From assembly GCF_012932915.1 (NCBI RefSeq), contig NZ_VCQU01000006.1, positions 310,001 through 374,000 of the forward strand: a stretch of DNA of 64,000 bases, in the 5' to 3' direction. A program made the translations under genes and the position numbers. Under the pieces are notes generated by a model. The model ran no database searches and was not told where the DNA came from. It saw only the letters and a program-made list of their open reading frames with translations. This DNA comes from Antrihabitans stalactiti (GTDB lineage Bacteria; Actinomycetota; Actinomycetes; Mycobacteriales; Mycobacteriaceae). Position 1 is the first letter of the stretch. Each line of letters opens with the position of its first letter. Below, one piece after another: positions 63,210 to 64,000 of the stretch.

Positions 63210-64000
63210 TGCAAGCGCGCGGGCTGCGGCTGTTCTCGATGACCTCCGGTCTGCAGCGGGTGACGCTGCTCGTCGGCCTTGGCCTGATCGCTCTCTTCGT
63301 GTTGTCCGCAGTGTTCGCCCCGCTCCTGGCACCGTACGGACTGTCGCAAAATTCCTCCGACGGTGTGGATTTCGTCCGGCAACAGGCTCCGTCGGCCGAG
63401 CATTGGTTCGGGACCTCGGTGCGCGGGGAGGACGTGTTCTCGCGAGTTCTCTTCGGCGCTCGGACCGCCTTGCTCGTCATCGCGCTCTCGCTCGTCCTGT
63501 CGATCGTCGTCGGCGTGCCTTTGGGTTTGGCGTCGGGCTACATCGGGCGCTGGCCTGATCGGGTGTTGTCGCTGTTCATGGATGCGATGTACGCCTTTCC
63601 GTCGTTGTTGCTCGCGATCGTGGTGTCGATCGTCGTCGCGGGAGGCAATTCGAGTGCGTTCGGCGGCGTGCTCTCCGCGGCAATAGCGGTCACCGCAGTC
63701 TTTGTCCCGCAATACTTTCGGGTTGTTCGAAATGCAACGGTCGCGGTCAAGCAGGAACCGTTCGTCGATGCGGCGCGAGTGATCGGCGCATCGAACAGCC
63801 GAATCATGTTCCGCCACATCCTCGCCAACGTGACCCAGTCGCTTCCGGTTGTCGCCACGCTCAACGGCGCGGAGGCGATCCTGACTCTGGCCGGCCTTGG
63901 CTTCCTCGGCTTCGGGATCGAGCCGACCGCTGCGGCAGAGTGGGGCTACGACTTGAACAAGGCGCTGGCCGACGTATCCAACGGAATCTGGTGGACAGGA
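63209..64000 (+). CDS. ABC transporter permease, DppC type (3' end outside window)
   Basis: This is the second permease of the peptide transporter. The open frame runs 264 codons to the end of the window without a stop. It has an N-terminal helix (LLVGLGLIALFVLSAVFAPLLAPYG), HWFGTSVRGEDVFSRVLFGARTALLV typical of DppC, and the EAA loop FVDAARVIGASNSRIMFRHILANV. Only the last part (by family length some 20-60 residues) is likely missing. Confidence 0.92.
   Translation, partial: MQARGLRLFSMTSGLQRVTLLVGLGLIALFVLSAVFAPLLAPYGLSQNSSDGVDFVRQQAPSAEHWFGTSVRGEDVFSRVLFGARTALLVIALSLVLSIVVGVPLGLASGYIGRWPDRVLSLFMDAMYAFPSLLLAIVVSIVVAGGNSSAFGGVLSAAIAVTAVFVPQYFRVVRNATVAVKQEPFVDAARVIGASNSRIMFRHILANVTQSLPVVATLNGAEAILTLAGLGFLGFGIEPTAAAEWGYDLNKALADVSNGIWWTG

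Overview
The window is high-GC, densely packed actinobacterial DNA. It has many GTG starts, four-base start/stop overlaps, mce genes, CYP51, PhoPR and a trehalose-phosphate synthase. Gene content and order point to the mycolic-acid-containing Mycobacteriales, most likely Nocardiaceae (Rhodococcus-like). This is an inference from family resemblance; no database was searched.

Region 1 (1-15.3 kb) looks like steroid/lipid uptake and oxidation. The 3' end of an mce operon (mceE, mceF, two Mce-associated membrane proteins) is followed by an extended SDR and a convergent alpha/beta hydrolase. Then comes a tightly overlapping operon: CYP123-like P450, SDR, CYP51, 3Fe-4S ferredoxin, SnoaL-like protein, an unknown 414-aa protein and a FadD19-like acyl-CoA ligase. 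A TetR gene and a divergent CYP125-family P450 close the region. A sequence matching the KstR (cholesterol regulator) consensus lies between the hydrolase and the CYP123-like gene, and a near match precedes the CYP125-like gene.

Region 2 (15.3-25.8 kb) holds otsA with a small upstream gene, an alpha/beta hydrolase, a stand-alone MbtH protein and tRNA-Thr(TGT). Next is a module of a GlxA-type regulator and two tandem HD-domain proteins, bracketed by two palindromic repeats. LemA, a dienelactone hydrolase, a decapeptide-repeat protein, the PhoP/PhoR two-component system and a HIT protein follow.

Region 3 (25.9-60.5 kb) carries a dispersed purine biosynthesis series, all on the + strand: purD, purB, purC, purS-purQ, purL and purF. 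Between them lie a GT2-GtrA/GT39 glycosyltransferase pair, an M23 peptidase, an aminotransferase, TetR regulators, a second HIT protein, a DUF2330 protein, oligopeptidase B, a TetR-controlled oxidoreductase operon (39.3-42.7 kb) and a DcuS/DcuR-like system divergent from a dctA-type transporter. Glutathione peroxidase, a deacetylase-like protein, an MBL hydrolase, MFS and YiaAB membrane proteins, an M18 aminopeptidase, two membrane hydrolases, an SCP-like protein and a YhgE/Pip-like membrane protein complete it. The order phoP-phoR-HIT ... purD-TetR-purB-purC-oligopeptidase ... purS-purQ-M18 peptidase-purL-SCP-purF resembles the Rv0757-Rv0808 segment of Mycobacterium tuberculosis as I remember it.

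Region 4 (60.5-64 kb) begins a peptide-type ABC transporter operon that runs off the window.

The most unusual signal is a family of five near-perfect palindromes built on GTGAGTCTTTTWGGAGTCC (18526, 20795, 28467, 34629, 57399). Several supply the stop codons of flanking genes, and one sits in frame inside a glycosyltransferase gene, like the palindromic elements known from Rickettsia.
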